Origin: Candidatus Equadaptatus faecalis
Lineage (GTDB): Bacteria > Synergistota > Synergistia > Synergistales > Synergistaceae
Assembly (NCBI GenBank): GCA_018065065.1
Contig: JAGHTZ010000007.1
Location: 1 to 52,554 of the forward strand
Length of the DNA: 52,554 nt
Direction: 5' to 3'
The notes beneath the pieces are model-generated. The model made no database searches and was not told the origin of the DNA. It worked only from the letters and a program-made list of their open reading frames with translations. Shown one piece after another: positions 8,057-16,697 of this stretch; positions within the stretch are counted from its first letter, which is position 1, and each line of letters begins with the position of its first letter. The position numbers and the translations under genes were made by a program.

Positions 8057-8737
8057 ATGACACGGTGGATAAAAAGACCAATAAAACAGACGGCACTCGC
8101 AATGGCAGCCGTATTTTTTCTGACGCTGGCGCTGAGTCTTGCCCTTGCGGGAACGGCTTTTGCGCGCGGCGGACACGGCGGAGGCGGACACTCGGGAGGA
8201 CGCGGCGGCTTTGGCGGAGGTCATTCATTCAGCAGGGGCGGAGGCTTCAGCGGACATTCTGGAGGACATTCTGTCAGCAGAGGAAGCACTCCCCGCGGCA
8301 ACCGTATCGGAACAGGCGGATACAGCCGTTCACGCACGGGAAGCATGCACTATCACTATCATGACCACGGACGGCCGCATACGTCAGGCACGCATTATCA
8401 CTATCATGAGTACAGAGGCCGCATACCTGGCAGACATTATTACTACCATTCATACCGCGGACGGCCCATACACTGGCATTACCACGAACACTGGAGCTGG
8501 GGGCCGCGCTGTTATTACTATTACGGCCCCGGATATTACCGGTATGACAGCTGGTTCTGGCCGGCAGGATTTACCGTCGGTTTGATACTCGGAAGCACTG
8601 TGTCGTATACTCCGGCACCTGCGGCAAACTATTATTACAACGTATGCGCGGAGGGCTGCAACTGTCTGGACAAATATAGTCCGACGCCGTGCAACTGTAC
8701 GGAAGCCTGCTACTGCAACGCATATCACAAAAAATAG
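8057..8737 (+). CDS. Secreted Gly/His/Tyr-rich protein with Cys-rich tail
   Basis: 226 aa, not assigned to a family. A signal peptide (about residues 1-35, ending TAFA) is followed by a Gly/His/Ser-rich stretch (GGHGGGGHSGGRGG). Repeated HYHYHDHG, HYHYHEYRG, HYYYHSYRG and HWHYHEHWSWG units come next, then a hydrophobic stretch near residues 170-185. The tail of about 35 residues holds seven Cys (CAEGCNCLD...CNCTEACYC). His clusters plus Cys suggest metal binding and disulfide cross-linking at the cell surface, but this is inference. GGAGGCGGTAAGG precedes the ATG. Probably co-transcribed with the next gene. Confidence 0.75.
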   Translation: MTRWIKRPIKQTALAMAAVFFLTLALSLALAGTAFARGGHGGGGHSGGRGGFGGGHSFSRGGGFSGHSGGHSVSRGSTPRGNRIGTGGYSRSRTGSMHYHYHDHGRPHTSGTHYHYHEYRGRIPGRHYYYHSYRGRPIHWHYHEHWSWGPRCYYYYGPGYYRYDSWFWPAGFTVGLILGSTVSYTPAPAANYYYNVCAEGCNCLDKYSPTPCNCTEACYCNAYHKK

Positions 8738-8756
8738 GCACTTGGGGGACAGCAAA

Positions 8757-9266
8757 ATGAAAATCAGAAAAACATTGAAATATATTGCTCTTCCGATGGC
8801 GGTATTAATGCTGTTTTCTTCGGCGGCTTTTGCCTCGCCGCGCTGCGGGCACAGACATTATCACCACAGACACAGCGGAAACAGCGGCTGGGGAATAGCG
8901 GCGGCAGGGATTGCAGGAGGACTTATACTCGGAGCGCTGATAAATTCTTCAAGAAACGAGCAAAGACAGGATCCGGGCGAGTACAGGCAAGACCCAGGCG
9001 AATACAGGCAGGATCCGGGAATTTCACCCCCAGCGCCGCCGAACGCTGCTGCTCCTAACAGGGATGTTGAGCTTGCGGAAAAGGTTCCCGGCGGAGTTAT
9101 GATCAACGGGCGTTTCTACGCACCGGCTGTTCAGGAAACAGCCGCTGACTACACGCCACAGCCGTATCGGACGGGAACTGTTTTTGAAACGGACAGGGGT
9201 ACGGGCTTGAGCGGCAGCTATCCTGAAATCCGCCGCGACCCCGGAAGAAGCGGCAGCAACAACTGA
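8757..9266 (+). CDS. Small secreted protein with RQDPGEY repeats
   Basis: 169 aa with a signal peptide (residues 1-25, ending AFA), a His-rich start of the mature form (CGHRHYHHRHSG), and a Gly/Ala-rich hydrophobic segment (IAAAGIAGGLILGALI) that could anchor it in a membrane. Three tandem copies of RQDPGEY/RQDPGI follow, then a Pro/Ala linker. The C-terminal half has no recognised domain. GGGGGAC seven bases before the ATG at 8757 sets the start; the in-frame TTG at 8742 is too close to the previous stop. It shares the His-rich character of its upstream neighbour and probably its envelope location. Confidence 0.75.
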   Translation: MKIRKTLKYIALPMAVLMLFSSAAFASPRCGHRHYHHRHSGNSGWGIAAAGIAGGLILGALINSSRNEQRQDPGEYRQDPGEYRQDPGISPPAPPNAAAPNRDVELAEKVPGGVMINGRFYAPAVQETAADYTPQPYRTGTVFETDRGTGLSGSYPEIRRDPGRSGSNN

Positions 9267-9270
9267 CAAA

Positions 9271-9306
9271 AATAAAAACCTTCCTAGCGGAGGTTTTTAT
9301 TTTATT
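9271..9306 (+). terminator. Terminator of the His-rich protein operon
   Basis: AATAAAAACCT / AGGTTTTTATT stem with loop TCCTAGCGG, followed by TTATTTTG. It also faces the convergent gene at 9302 and may serve both. Confidence 0.75.
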
Positions 9307-9595
9307 TTGTTTTATTTTTGCCGCAGCTGCATTTGTTTTCGTTCATCATTTTCCACACCGGAGCGTATATTTCAAGCAGCGCTTCGGCGTTTTCTTTGCA
9401 GCCGCGTCCTGCCGGCGAGTGCGCGGCACATTCGTTGTTCCTGCACAGGGGAAGTTTTTCTTTCAATTTTTCCAGCGTGTCTGCTCCTTCGGAAATTTCG
9501 TAGATTACGTCGCTTTTTGTTACGCCGCTCAGAATACACACCGGATATTTCATGGCGGCGCCGCGCCAAAGCTCTTCAAGCCTGCTGTCTGTCAT
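9302..9595 (-). CDS. Small Cys-rich BFD-like protein
   Basis: 97 aa. The pattern PVCILSGVTKSDVIYEI, GADTLEKLKEKL and later GRGCKENAEALLEIY resembles the bacterioferritin-associated-ferredoxin fold that binds [2Fe-2S]. However, the usual first CxC is a single Cys (VCIL) and an extra CSCGK sits at the C-terminus, so cluster binding is uncertain. A zinc site is an alternative. It starts three bases after the acetyltransferase stop with a GGAGGA site, so it is second in that operon. Confidence 0.5.
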   Translation of the reverse strand: MTDSRLEELWRGAAMKYPVCILSGVTKSDVIYEISEGADTLEKLKEKLPLCRNNECAAHSPAGRGCKENAEALLEIYAPVWKMMNENKCSCGKNKTK

Positions 9596-9598
9596 TGC

Positions 9599-10438
9599 CT
9601 ACTCCTCCGACGGCTGTCCGCCGTCGCTGCTGCAAAGCATGCGGACAGGTATGTCGTTTATGATTTCAAAGCCCTGGCTTTCGTAAAAGCCTCTGCCTTC
9701 TTCCGTAGCCAGCAGCACAAGCTTCTGCTGTTTTGCGCAGTCCGTGTGCTTTATTATGCCTTCAAGCAGTCTTTTGGCGTTGCCCTGTCCGCGCTGTTCG
9801 GGGACAACAGAGAAATAATAAAGACCTCTGCCGAGCTGCGTTTTGTGCAGCATTGCCGTGCCGATTATTTCAACGCCGATTGTCAGCGCGTAAAATTCGT
9901 TTTCCCCGCGGCTGAAAAGGTACCGCAGAAGTTCGTAATAACCCTGTGTCAGCACGCCTTCCGCAGAAAAACCGCGCCACATTGCTTCGCACCATTCAAA
10001 GAACCGGCGTTCGTTTTCAATTTTAACTACGTCGCCGTAGCTGTCTTCTTTTTCGGCTTCTTTTTTTGGGGCGTTCGGCAAAGGTTCCGGCGAAGGCATC
10101 TGTTTCAGCTTTTTTTCGCGCGGATTGTACACCTGCATGGCGGTATAGTGCGACTGTACAGTAAGCCCGCCGTTTTCCAGCGCTTTTAAGAAGATTCTGC
10201 CCGTGCCTGGGTTATGAGGCACTATGAAAGGCACTTCGTAGGTCGCGAAAAATTCTTTGACGGTTTCCACGTCTTCAGCAGATATTTCGGTTGGGAACAA
10301 TGCCCAGTTTTCATCCGCGTAAGGAGTGCCCGAAAAGGCGGCTGTTGTGCCTGAATGAAGCTCCAGCAGATCGCCGTAGCCGCCGATCATTTTTATAAAA
10401 GAAAGCAGGTTCTGCCTGTAAAGCTCAAGTCCGTCCAT
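9599..10438 (-). CDS. GNAT-family N-acetyltransferase
   Basis: 279 aa. The C-terminal half holds the GNAT acetyl-CoA site, with motif A as VVPEQRGQGNAKRLLEGIIKHT and a following FYESQGFEI segment. The N-terminal half, about 130 residues, has no family I recognise and may select the substrate. An acidic/Lys-rich linker near residues 110-130 separates the two. The substrate cannot be told. The gene is divergent from the SUI1 gene and followed by the small Cys-rich gene. Confidence 0.82.
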   Translation of the reverse strand: MDGLELYRQNLLSFIKMIGGYGDLLELHSGTTAAFSGTPYADENWALFPTEISAEDVETVKEFFATYEVPFIVPHNPGTGRIFLKALENGGLTVQSHYTAMQVYNPREKKLKQMPSPEPLPNAPKKEAEKEDSYGDVVKIENERRFFEWCEAMWRGFSAEGVLTQGYYELLRYLFSRGENEFYALTIGVEIIGTAMLHKTQLGRGLYYFSVVPEQRGQGNAKRLLEGIIKHTDCAKQQKLVLLATEEGRGFYESQGFEIINDIPVRMLCSSDGGQPSEE

Positions 10439-10522
10439 GAAAACGCCTCGCCGAAATTATTAAATGACTGTATAATCATACCAAATTGCGGCACAAATGT
10501 GAAAGGGGTATTTTGAACTCCC

Positions 10523-10921
10523 ATGAAGAACGGTAAAAAGAAAAAGGAACTCCCTGAAGAAATCTCGCTTAACGGCGGAAGTTTCGGCTTGTCACTCGGC
10601 GCTCTTCTCGGTAAAAATACTGAGAAAAAAGAGGTTAAAAATACGGTTTCGCCGGCTGTCTCCAAAAGCGAAAATACCGTACACAAAGCAAAGCTTCAGC
10701 GTTACAGCCTCCAGCGGCAGACCGCCGGACGCGGCGGAAAGGTTGTCACCCTTGTGGTTTTTCCGCAGGACGCGGCTTTCGGGCTTGAAGCCCTGGCAAA
10801 GGAAATGCGGAAAGCCCTCGGCTGCGGGGCGCACGTTGAAGAAAACAAGGTCGTACTGCAGGGCGACCTGACGGAAAGAGCAGAAAAGTGGCTTGAAAAA
10901 AGGAGGCAGCAAAATGAATGA
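10523..10921 (+). CDS. SUI1/YciH-domain translation factor-like protein
   Basis: 132 aa. The C-terminal 75 residues form an eIF1/SUI1 domain (QRQTAGRGGKVVTLV, then GLEALAKEMRKALGCGAHVEENKVVLQGD). The N-terminal 55 residues are a basic, low-complexity extension (KNGKKKKELPEE...EKKEVKN) longer than in typical bacterial YciH. Family members bind the small ribosomal subunit and affect start-site fidelity in vitro. The gene overlaps the next by eight bases. The purine-rich GAAAGGGG lies rather far (14 bases) from the ATG, so the start is less certain. Confidence 0.85.
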   Translation: MKNGKKKKELPEEISLNGGSFGLSLGALLGKNTEKKEVKNTVSPAVSKSENTVHKAKLQRYSLQRQTAGRGGKVVTLVVFPQDAAFGLEALAKEMRKALGCGAHVEENKVVLQGDLTERAEKWLEKRRQQNE

Positions 10922-11207
10922 ATTGTGTGCGGCAGGGTGTATAACTGACATACTGAATTTTGACGGCATTATTGTCGGTGCGGCAACGCTGTTTATAATC
11001 TGGATTTTTCATCCGATAGTTATAAAAAGCGAAGAACGGTTTACGAAAAAAGTCTGGCCTGCGTTTCTTTTGGCGGGCATTGCCTCCGCGATGCTTTCGC
11101 TTTACACCGGCAGGCTGCTTTCACCGATACTCGGAGTGCTTTCGGTAACCTGTCTGTGGTGCATAATCGAGCTGGACGAACTGGACAAAAAAAGAGCGCG
11201 GCAGTAA
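10914..11207 (+). CDS. DUF4491 small membrane protein
   Basis: 97 aa with three predicted membrane segments (about residues 13-33, 46-62, 66-85). NFDGIIVGAATLFIIWIFHPIVIK and the GVLSVTCLWCIIEL ending match DUF4491, a family of unknown function in anaerobes. The start at 10914 has AAGGAGG nine bases upstream and overlaps the SUI1 gene stop, so translation is probably coupled. A terminator follows directly. Confidence 0.85.
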   Translation: MNELCAAGCITDILNFDGIIVGAATLFIIWIFHPIVIKSEERFTKKVWPAFLLAGIASAMLSLYTGRLLSPILGVLSVTCLWCIIELDELDKKRARQ

Positions 11208-11221
11208 GCCGCCTCTTTTAT
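11189..11221 (+). terminator. Terminator overlapping the DUF4491 stop
   Basis: AAAGAG-CG-CGGC, loop AGTAA, GCCG-C-CTCTTTTA. The hairpin contains the stop codon in its loop and ends in a short T-rich run. Confidence 0.75.
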
Positions 11222-11413
11222 AATTACCAATTACGAATTACCAAGTACCAATTAAGGTGTTGGCTGAAGCCAACATTAAGTTAGAACCTCTTAATGCCTT
11301 AAAGGCTTTTGTTTTACGGTTTTACCTTAAATGTCAGAATTTATTCTGACACCACAATTGGTAATTCGTCATTCGTCATTGGTAATTTGTCATTTGTCAT
11401 TCGTAATTATCTT
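11222..11413. repeat. Degenerate AATTACC / ATTCGTCATT repeat tract
   Basis: Words such as AATTACCAATTACGAATTACC at the left and GGTAATTCGTCATTCGTCATT with variants at the right form a rough inverted relation between the two halves. TTGGCTGAAGCCAA is a small internal hairpin. No ORF. Similar to other gaps in this window. Confidence 0.6.
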
Positions 11414-13774
11414 TTATGGCAGCGGGCCTTTCCACCATTTCGGTATGCCGAGCGTGTAGCCGATTACAAATTCGTTTCTGTCAGGTCTGTAATGTTCAAA
11501 CAGCGCGCCGTGAGCCCTGCTTTGTCCGTAGGCAACAATAAAAGAGCCGGGCAGGAAATTCGTCGGAATACCGAACTGAATACCTGCTTCCCAGGCAGTA
11601 TAAGCCGTTTCGTTCCAATTTTCCGAAGTTCTGCCTCCGGCAACGAAAAATTCCGTGTTTATACCGCCCCACCAGGATTTCATCAGCACCTTTGAAGCAG
11701 CTATCTTGCCCCAGTATGCCTGTTCGCCGAACAAAGGCTCAGATGCAAGTGTCCAGAGCTCGTTTCTTGTCCCGAGCAGTGCGTAATACGGCGGCATAAA
11801 GCCGTCTGTCTGAAGTCCGTAGGCCGCGGTATGCAAACCGCCGGTCAGCGAAATCAGCCAGTTTGATTTAAGGGGAATTTTTGCGGTAAACTCCGTCCGG
11901 GAGAAAATATCCTTGCCGTGCGGGAACCATATATCGCTCATGAGAGCAAAACCTTTGGTAGGAACAACAGGGTCATCAAGCGAGTTTATGCCTATGGATG
12001 CAGCTATGCCCCGCAGAGTTTCATCTTTGTCTGAAAAGGTTTTCCTGCTGTCGTCCCAAACAAACGTCAGATTGTAGTCATAATCTGTGTGACCGACTGC
12101 GTAACCTGCGCCGAGCCTGATTTTGTCTTTGGCAAAGTTTTTGTAAATCATTGCCTTGCCGCTGAAGCGTTTGAATTTTTCCGAGTCACGGTTAACGAAA
12201 GAGTAAGTTTTTCCGTCAACGATTACGTATCCGTTATCGTTTTTGGAACCAAAGAAATTGTCCTCGGTAACCAGTGACGCGGACAGACCCAGCTGCCAGT
12301 TGTTTCTGGTAAGCGGCGTAAAGTAGCGTCCCATAATTCCCCAGTTTGTGCCTCCGCGCAGTTCCAAGTCCGCGGTATCTCCGTCAAGAAGCAGATTGTG
12401 GCTGAGCGCCGCAACGGACAGCCAGCGGTCACTGTTAAGGTTTGAGCTGTAACCCGACAGACTCAGCTCGACCTTTGGAGGCTGCTGCACGTCAAGCGTT
12501 ACGCGTACTATGTCGCGGCTGATGTTATCTATTTTGGGTTCAACCGATTTTATTTCGCTGCGGGCAGACATTTCCTTTACGGCTGCGGAAATGTCTTTCA
12601 TGTCAAGCGGTTCCCCTATCCAGCCGCGGTAGCGCTCCTGGAAAGTTTTGGCAATGTTCTGCGGTACTCCGGCAACTACAAGCTCCCCTACAATAAGCTG
12701 TTTTGAAGGCTCGGGCCCGCTGTGCATTGCAACGGGAACATACCGGTGATAGCTGTCTACAAGCGTTTTCAGCTCGTCTATTTTTTCCTCTGCGGCAGCA
12801 ACGCCTCTGTCCATAATTTTGTCGTAGCCGCCTGAATCAAGGGTTCCCAGTCCTTTGCAGTCCACCTGGATAACCAAATCCGCCGCCTTGCAGTTTTCTA
12901 TAATCTGATCATGCATAAGTATTTCAAGCGACTGCGCCGCAATGGCAAACATGGAATCAAGTTTGCCGCTCTTGCCTTCTATTGACATAGGGGAAAGATT
13001 TACGGCAACAACTGGATGCCCGGGGAACATTTTCTTTGCAAGCAAAACTGGAAGATTAGCTTTCAGACCGCCGTCAACGAGCAGCCGCCCGTCTCTTTCC
13101 CACGGCTCAAAAATTGCCGGCAGAGACATTGACGCACGCAGGGCGGAAGCAAGATTGCCGGAGCGCAGCGTAACGGATTCTCCCGACTGCAGGTCGGTTG
13201 AAACTGCGGCAAACGGTGTCGGAAAACGGTCAAAATCCGTTTCCGAAACGCGCGACGTAAGCTCCTGAAGCAGCTGGTACAAATCCTTCGAACTCAGCAG
13301 CGCCTTTTTGCCAAGCACCTCTCCTTTTCCGGTGATATTCAGGTTAAAAAGCCGTTCGTTGTTCTTCGGCTGATAGCTTGTGCTTTCCGAGGCAAGAGAT
13401 TTATCCTGTCTGCCGGAAATTACCTCCATAAGATTAAGCTTCGGAACCGTTTCTCGCACTTCTTCCGGCGTCCAGCCGGTTGCGAAAAGCCCGCCCATAA
13501 TTGCGCCCATAGAGGTGCCGACTATTGCGGCGACAGGGATGTGCTCGCGCTTAAGCACCTCGAAAACGCCCACGTGGGCAAGCCCCTTTGTTCCTCCGCC
13601 GCAGAGCGCGAGAACGACGCCATCCTTATGGGTAAAGCCCCACGCGTCATTGTGCCGCGTCATTTCTTCCGCAGTCATGGGGTTATCCGGGAAAGCAGCG
13701 CATGCTCTGCCTGAAAAGGCTGAAATTAAAAGAACTGCAAGCAGCAGCGTCGTTATTTTCCTGTTTTTCATCAA
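11414..13774 (-). CDS. Patatin-like phospholipase with BamA-type barrel (type Vd autotransporter)
   Basis: 786 aa. A signal peptide covers residues 1-27. The patatin domain (about 50-330) has the oxyanion hole CGGGTKGLAHVG, the nucleophile Ser88 in GTSMG and the catalytic Asp in VDGGLKANLP. A POTRA-like segment (about 360-440) and a C-terminal 16-strand Omp85-type barrel (about 440-786) follow. This is the architecture of PlpD/FplA, which moves its own lipase through the outer membrane. The last residues are WWKGPLP rather than a terminal Phe, so the final strand probably ends a few residues earlier. It implies an outer membrane. Monocistronic and divergent from cls. Confidence 0.92.
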   Translation of the reverse strand: MMKNRKITTLLLAVLLISAFSGRACAAFPDNPMTAEEMTRHNDAWGFTHKDGVVLALCGGGTKGLAHVGVFEVLKREHIPVAAIVGTSMGAIMGGLFATGWTPEEVRETVPKLNLMEVISGRQDKSLASESTSYQPKNNERLFNLNITGKGEVLGKKALLSSKDLYQLLQELTSRVSETDFDRFPTPFAAVSTDLQSGESVTLRSGNLASALRASMSLPAIFEPWERDGRLLVDGGLKANLPVLLAKKMFPGHPVVAVNLSPMSIEGKSGKLDSMFAIAAQSLEILMHDQIIENCKAADLVIQVDCKGLGTLDSGGYDKIMDRGVAAAEEKIDELKTLVDSYHRYVPVAMHSGPEPSKQLIVGELVVAGVPQNIAKTFQERYRGWIGEPLDMKDISAAVKEMSARSEIKSVEPKIDNISRDIVRVTLDVQQPPKVELSLSGYSSNLNSDRWLSVAALSHNLLLDGDTADLELRGGTNWGIMGRYFTPLTRNNWQLGLSASLVTEDNFFGSKNDNGYVIVDGKTYSFVNRDSEKFKRFSGKAMIYKNFAKDKIRLGAGYAVGHTDYDYNLTFVWDDSRKTFSDKDETLRGIAASIGINSLDDPVVPTKGFALMSDIWFPHGKDIFSRTEFTAKIPLKSNWLISLTGGLHTAAYGLQTDGFMPPYYALLGTRNELWTLASEPLFGEQAYWGKIAASKVLMKSWWGGINTEFFVAGGRTSENWNETAYTAWEAGIQFGIPTNFLPGSFIVAYGQSRAHGALFEHYRPDRNEFVIGYTLGIPKWWKGPLP

Positions 13775-13800
13775 GAATCAGCCCCTTAAAACAACTTCTT

Positions 13801-13829
13801 TTGTCCTGACGGATATTTTACCGTATAAT
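13801..13829 (+). promoter_or_regulatory. cls promoter
   Basis: TTGTCC, 17-bp spacer, TATAAT, 30 bases before the cls start, in the divergent gap with the patatin gene. Confidence 0.75.
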
Positions 13830-13858
13830 AATGTATGTAACAAGAGAGGAAACAGCAG

Positions 13859-15427
13859 ATGTGGAAGAGAACACGATACGTACTTGCGGCGATACTGGCC
13901 GCGTATCTGATAGGCGCGGCTCCGTCAATTGTTGATTTTGTCAACGACAACATTATTGTCAGCGCAGCTGACGCAATTTCGCTGCGTCCGGAAGTCACAG
14001 GATATATTACTGCAGCGCTGTACAAGGTAAGAAGCTACAGCAGCTATTTTATCGTCATATACGCGCTTATAGTCGCGGCGCTTATTTTTCTTGAAAACAG
14101 CAATCCGGACAGAACGCTGCTTTGGATTGCCGTACTTATTTTTGTTCCTTTCCTCGGTCTGTTCATATATCTGCTTATAGGTCCCGATTTTGACAATCTG
14201 CGCAGAAGACACAGTTTTCGGCCGCGCGAAATGCTGCCGGTTCCAACCGGGGAAAGACAGGCCCTGCAGCTGCAGACAGCTCAAATGCTGCGTGAAATTT
14301 CAGGCGCGGAGGTTACCTGGTATAACCGCATTACCCCGCTGATAAACGGGGAAGAAACTTTTGCTGATATATTTGAAACGATAAACGGGGCAAAAAAATT
14401 CGTACATCTCCAGTCGTTTATCATCAAAGACGACGAAACAGGCAGAAAACTGCGCGAAACGCTTATTGCCGCTGTCCGGCGCGGCGTCAAAGTCAGGGTG
14501 CTTTACGACGCAATCGGCAGCCGGAAAATAACCGCGGGATACGTCCGCAGCCTGAATGACGCCGGAGTGCGCTGTATGTCCTTTATGCCGGTATCATTTC
14601 CTATGTTCCGCAGAAAAATGAACTTCAGAAACCACCGCAAAATATGCGTGGCAGACGGAACTGTTGCCTACACGGGCGGTCTTAATTTCAGCAAAAATTA
14701 CATACACAAAGGGCGCATGGGCTTCTGGCGCGACACGCACGTCCGAGTTGAAGGCGAAGCCGTAAAAGAGCTGCACAAAATATTCCTTGCCGACTGGGAA
14801 GACAGGACTACCGAAAAACCCGAACAGGTAATTAAAGAGGACGGCGTCGTCTATCAGAGCGATTTTACCGGTTGGAAAAAACAGCCTGTTCAGGTGGTTC
14901 CAAGCGGGGTTTCTGCCCCCTGGCATTCAATCGAAATGGGCTTTATGAGCATGATATCGCGCGCCAAAGAAAGAGTATGGATAACGACGCCGTACATAGT
15001 TCCGGGACCTTTCATTACTTCTGCCCTGCGCATGGCTGCTCTCAGCGGCGTTGACGTACGCATAATCCTTCCGGAAAAAGGAGATCATTTTCTGGTCTAC
15101 TGGGGGGGCAGGGCGCACATTGAAGAACTGCTTTCGGCGGGAGTAAAAATACTGCTCTACAGGCGCGGTTTCATACATGCCAAAACCCTTCTTTCAGACA
15201 GGGACATCTGCTCTGCCGGCACCTGCAATCTTGACGTGCGTTCGCTTGAAATAAACTTTGAAGACCAGCTCTTCATATATGACGAAACAATAAACAAAAA
15301 GTTCGAACGGCAGTTTGAAGAGGACTTTAAAGAATGCCGCGAACTCAAGCTTGAAGAATGGAGAAAACGCCCCTTCTGTGAAAAGCTGCTGGAATCCTTC
15401 GGCAGACTTTATTCGGCGCAGATATAG
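13859..15427 (+). CDS. cls: Cardiolipin synthase (phospholipase D superfamily)
   Basis: 522 aa. Two or three N-terminal membrane helices are followed by two PLD domains, each with an HKD motif: HRKICVADGTVAYTGG near residue 260 and HAKTLLSDRDICSAGTCNLD near residue 440. The enzyme condenses two phosphatidylglycerols to cardiolipin and glycerol at the inner membrane. GAGAGGA precedes the ATG. The metallophosphoesterase gene starts 20 bases after its stop, so both share the promoter at 13801. Length and motif order match the ClsA type. Confidence 0.92.
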   Translation: MWKRTRYVLAAILAAYLIGAAPSIVDFVNDNIIVSAADAISLRPEVTGYITAALYKVRSYSSYFIVIYALIVAALIFLENSNPDRTLLWIAVLIFVPFLGLFIYLLIGPDFDNLRRRHSFRPREMLPVPTGERQALQLQTAQMLREISGAEVTWYNRITPLINGEETFADIFETINGAKKFVHLQSFIIKDDETGRKLRETLIAAVRRGVKVRVLYDAIGSRKITAGYVRSLNDAGVRCMSFMPVSFPMFRRKMNFRNHRKICVADGTVAYTGGLNFSKNYIHKGRMGFWRDTHVRVEGEAVKELHKIFLADWEDRTTEKPEQVIKEDGVVYQSDFTGWKKQPVQVVPSGVSAPWHSIEMGFMSMISRAKERVWITTPYIVPGPFITSALRMAALSGVDVRIILPEKGDHFLVYWGGRAHIEELLSAGVKILLYRRGFIHAKTLLSDRDICSAGTCNLDVRSLEINFEDQLFIYDETINKKFERQFEEDFKECRELKLEEWRKRPFCEKLLESFGRLYSAQI

Positions 15428-15447
15428 GGCGCAGACAGTGTACGCGA

Positions 15448-16575
15448 ATGCTTAAAAAAATCAACAAAGCGGAAAAACCGCCCGTTACGTCAAGCGTCTT
15501 ATACCGTGCAGCCTTTGGAATAACCTTCTGCTGGCTTATTTTCCGCAGCTATGCTGTTTTCAGAACGCGCGGTTTGTTCCCCGCCGTGCTTTACGCGGCG
15601 GTTAACCTGATTTTTGCCGCAGGCTGGCTTGTATTGAAATACTTCGTTCCCCTGAAAAGATATGAAGCAAACAGAAATGACGAACGCGCTTTCGGCTCGT
15701 GGCTGCTCTTTGACACTGCCGTATATTCGCTTCTGCTCTGCTTTAAACCTGAAACGTCATTAAAATCGGCAGTCGTAATACTTCTTTCGCTTCTTCTTGC
15801 CGGACTGCTGACGTTCTTCTTCAGCATGCGGGAAACGCGGTTGATTATTACCGAAATTGAAACAGGGTCGCCCAAGCTGAAGCGCGATAAAATCAGGATT
15901 GTCCACATCACTGACCTTCACGCCGGACTTTGGGCGGGCAGCGGATATCTGAAAGAACTTGTTGCGGCAGTCAACGAACAGCAGCCCGACGTTATAGTCT
16001 GCACCGGCGACATAAAAGACGAGCGTCTCGGAATTGACTGCGGGGAAGAACTGACACGCTTGTCCGACCTGTACGCGCCATGCGGCAAATTTGCCGTATT
16101 CGGCTGCCATGACTATACAGACAAATCGGAAGCGGCAGATTTTCTTGAAAGATGCGGCTTTACGCTGCTTGACGGCAGAACGGAAGAAACTGCCGGTATT
16201 ACAATATGCGGCTACGGAGACAGGGATCATCTTATCAAAGGTCAGTGGGGGCTTTCAAAATCCGAGCAGCTGATTCTTGACAACGAATACGTGCATAAAA
16301 ACAGTTTCTTTCTTGTGCTGCGTCACAGACAGCTTGTGGAAGACGGGCAGCAGACGCACTTTGACCTGCAGCTCTCCGGCGCAAAACACGGCATAGCTTT
16401 AACGCGGCTTCTTTTCCGCAAACTTGGAATCGCTTCCGGAAGAAAATTGAAAAAATGCAGGCAGGGCGGACTGCTCTGCAAGGCTGACGGCGCGGGGTAC
16501 GTTGGTCCTCCGGTAAGAATTTTCTGCAAGCCTGAAATTGTCGTAATAGATTTGATAAAAACATCAGAGGAATAA
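15448..16575 (+). CDS. Membrane metallophosphoesterase (YaeI-like) with altered metal motif
   Basis: 375 aa. Three to four N-terminal membrane helices precede a calcineurin-like phosphoesterase domain with DLHAG, CTGDIKD and GCHDY. The usual C-terminal GHTHGG is GAKHGIAL here, so one metal-ligand His is replaced, and the usual GNHD Asn is Cys. Relatives act on lipid or nucleotide phosphates (UDP-diacylglucosamine hydrolase-like or YaeI). With the missing ligand, activity may be changed or lost. It follows cls closely, which points to phospholipid or envelope metabolism. No strong ribosome site is seen, so the start is moderately sure. Confidence 0.82.
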   Translation: MLKKINKAEKPPVTSSVLYRAAFGITFCWLIFRSYAVFRTRGLFPAVLYAAVNLIFAAGWLVLKYFVPLKRYEANRNDERAFGSWLLFDTAVYSLLLCFKPETSLKSAVVILLSLLLAGLLTFFFSMRETRLIITEIETGSPKLKRDKIRIVHITDLHAGLWAGSGYLKELVAAVNEQQPDVIVCTGDIKDERLGIDCGEELTRLSDLYAPCGKFAVFGCHDYTDKSEAADFLERCGFTLLDGRTEETAGITICGYGDRDHLIKGQWGLSKSEQLILDNEYVHKNSFFLVLRHRQLVEDGQQTHFDLQLSGAKHGIALTRLLFRKLGIASGRKLKKCRQGGLLCKADGAGYVGPPVRIFCKPEIVVIDLIKTSEE

Positions 16576-16578
16576 GGC

Positions 16579-16607
16579 TTGATATTTTGGGCAAAATGCC
16601 CGATAAT
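16579..16607 (+). promoter_or_regulatory. Hydrogenase operon promoter with palindromic spacer
   Basis: TTGATA, 17-bp spacer, GATAAT. The spacer holds the perfect palindrome GGGCA-AAA-TGCCC (16589-16601), placed where a bound repressor would block polymerase. It starts four bases after the previous gene's stop. No Rex-type TTGTTAA box is seen. Confidence 0.72.
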
Positions 16608-16622
16608 ACTATACGGATTTTT

Positions 16623-16697
16623 GTGCATGTACCGGTGCACGGCTTATGTGTGCGCGCACGGTGTTGCATGGTACTAAAGCCGGCGGCAGGAGCCGGC
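16623..16697 (+). promoter_or_regulatory. Structured leader of the hydrogenase operon
   Basis: The leader can fold as nested stems: GTACC (16629-16633) with GGTAC (16670-16674), an inner GTGTGCGCGCAC, and a separate GCCGGC...GCCGGC hairpin near 16680-16697 before the ribosome site. I do not recognise a known riboswitch class. Confidence 0.35.

Noticed and set aside
9419-10189. 256-aa plus-strand ORF
   Set aside because: Lies opposite the acetyltransferase and the small Cys-rich gene; Phe/Arg-rich shadow without motifs.
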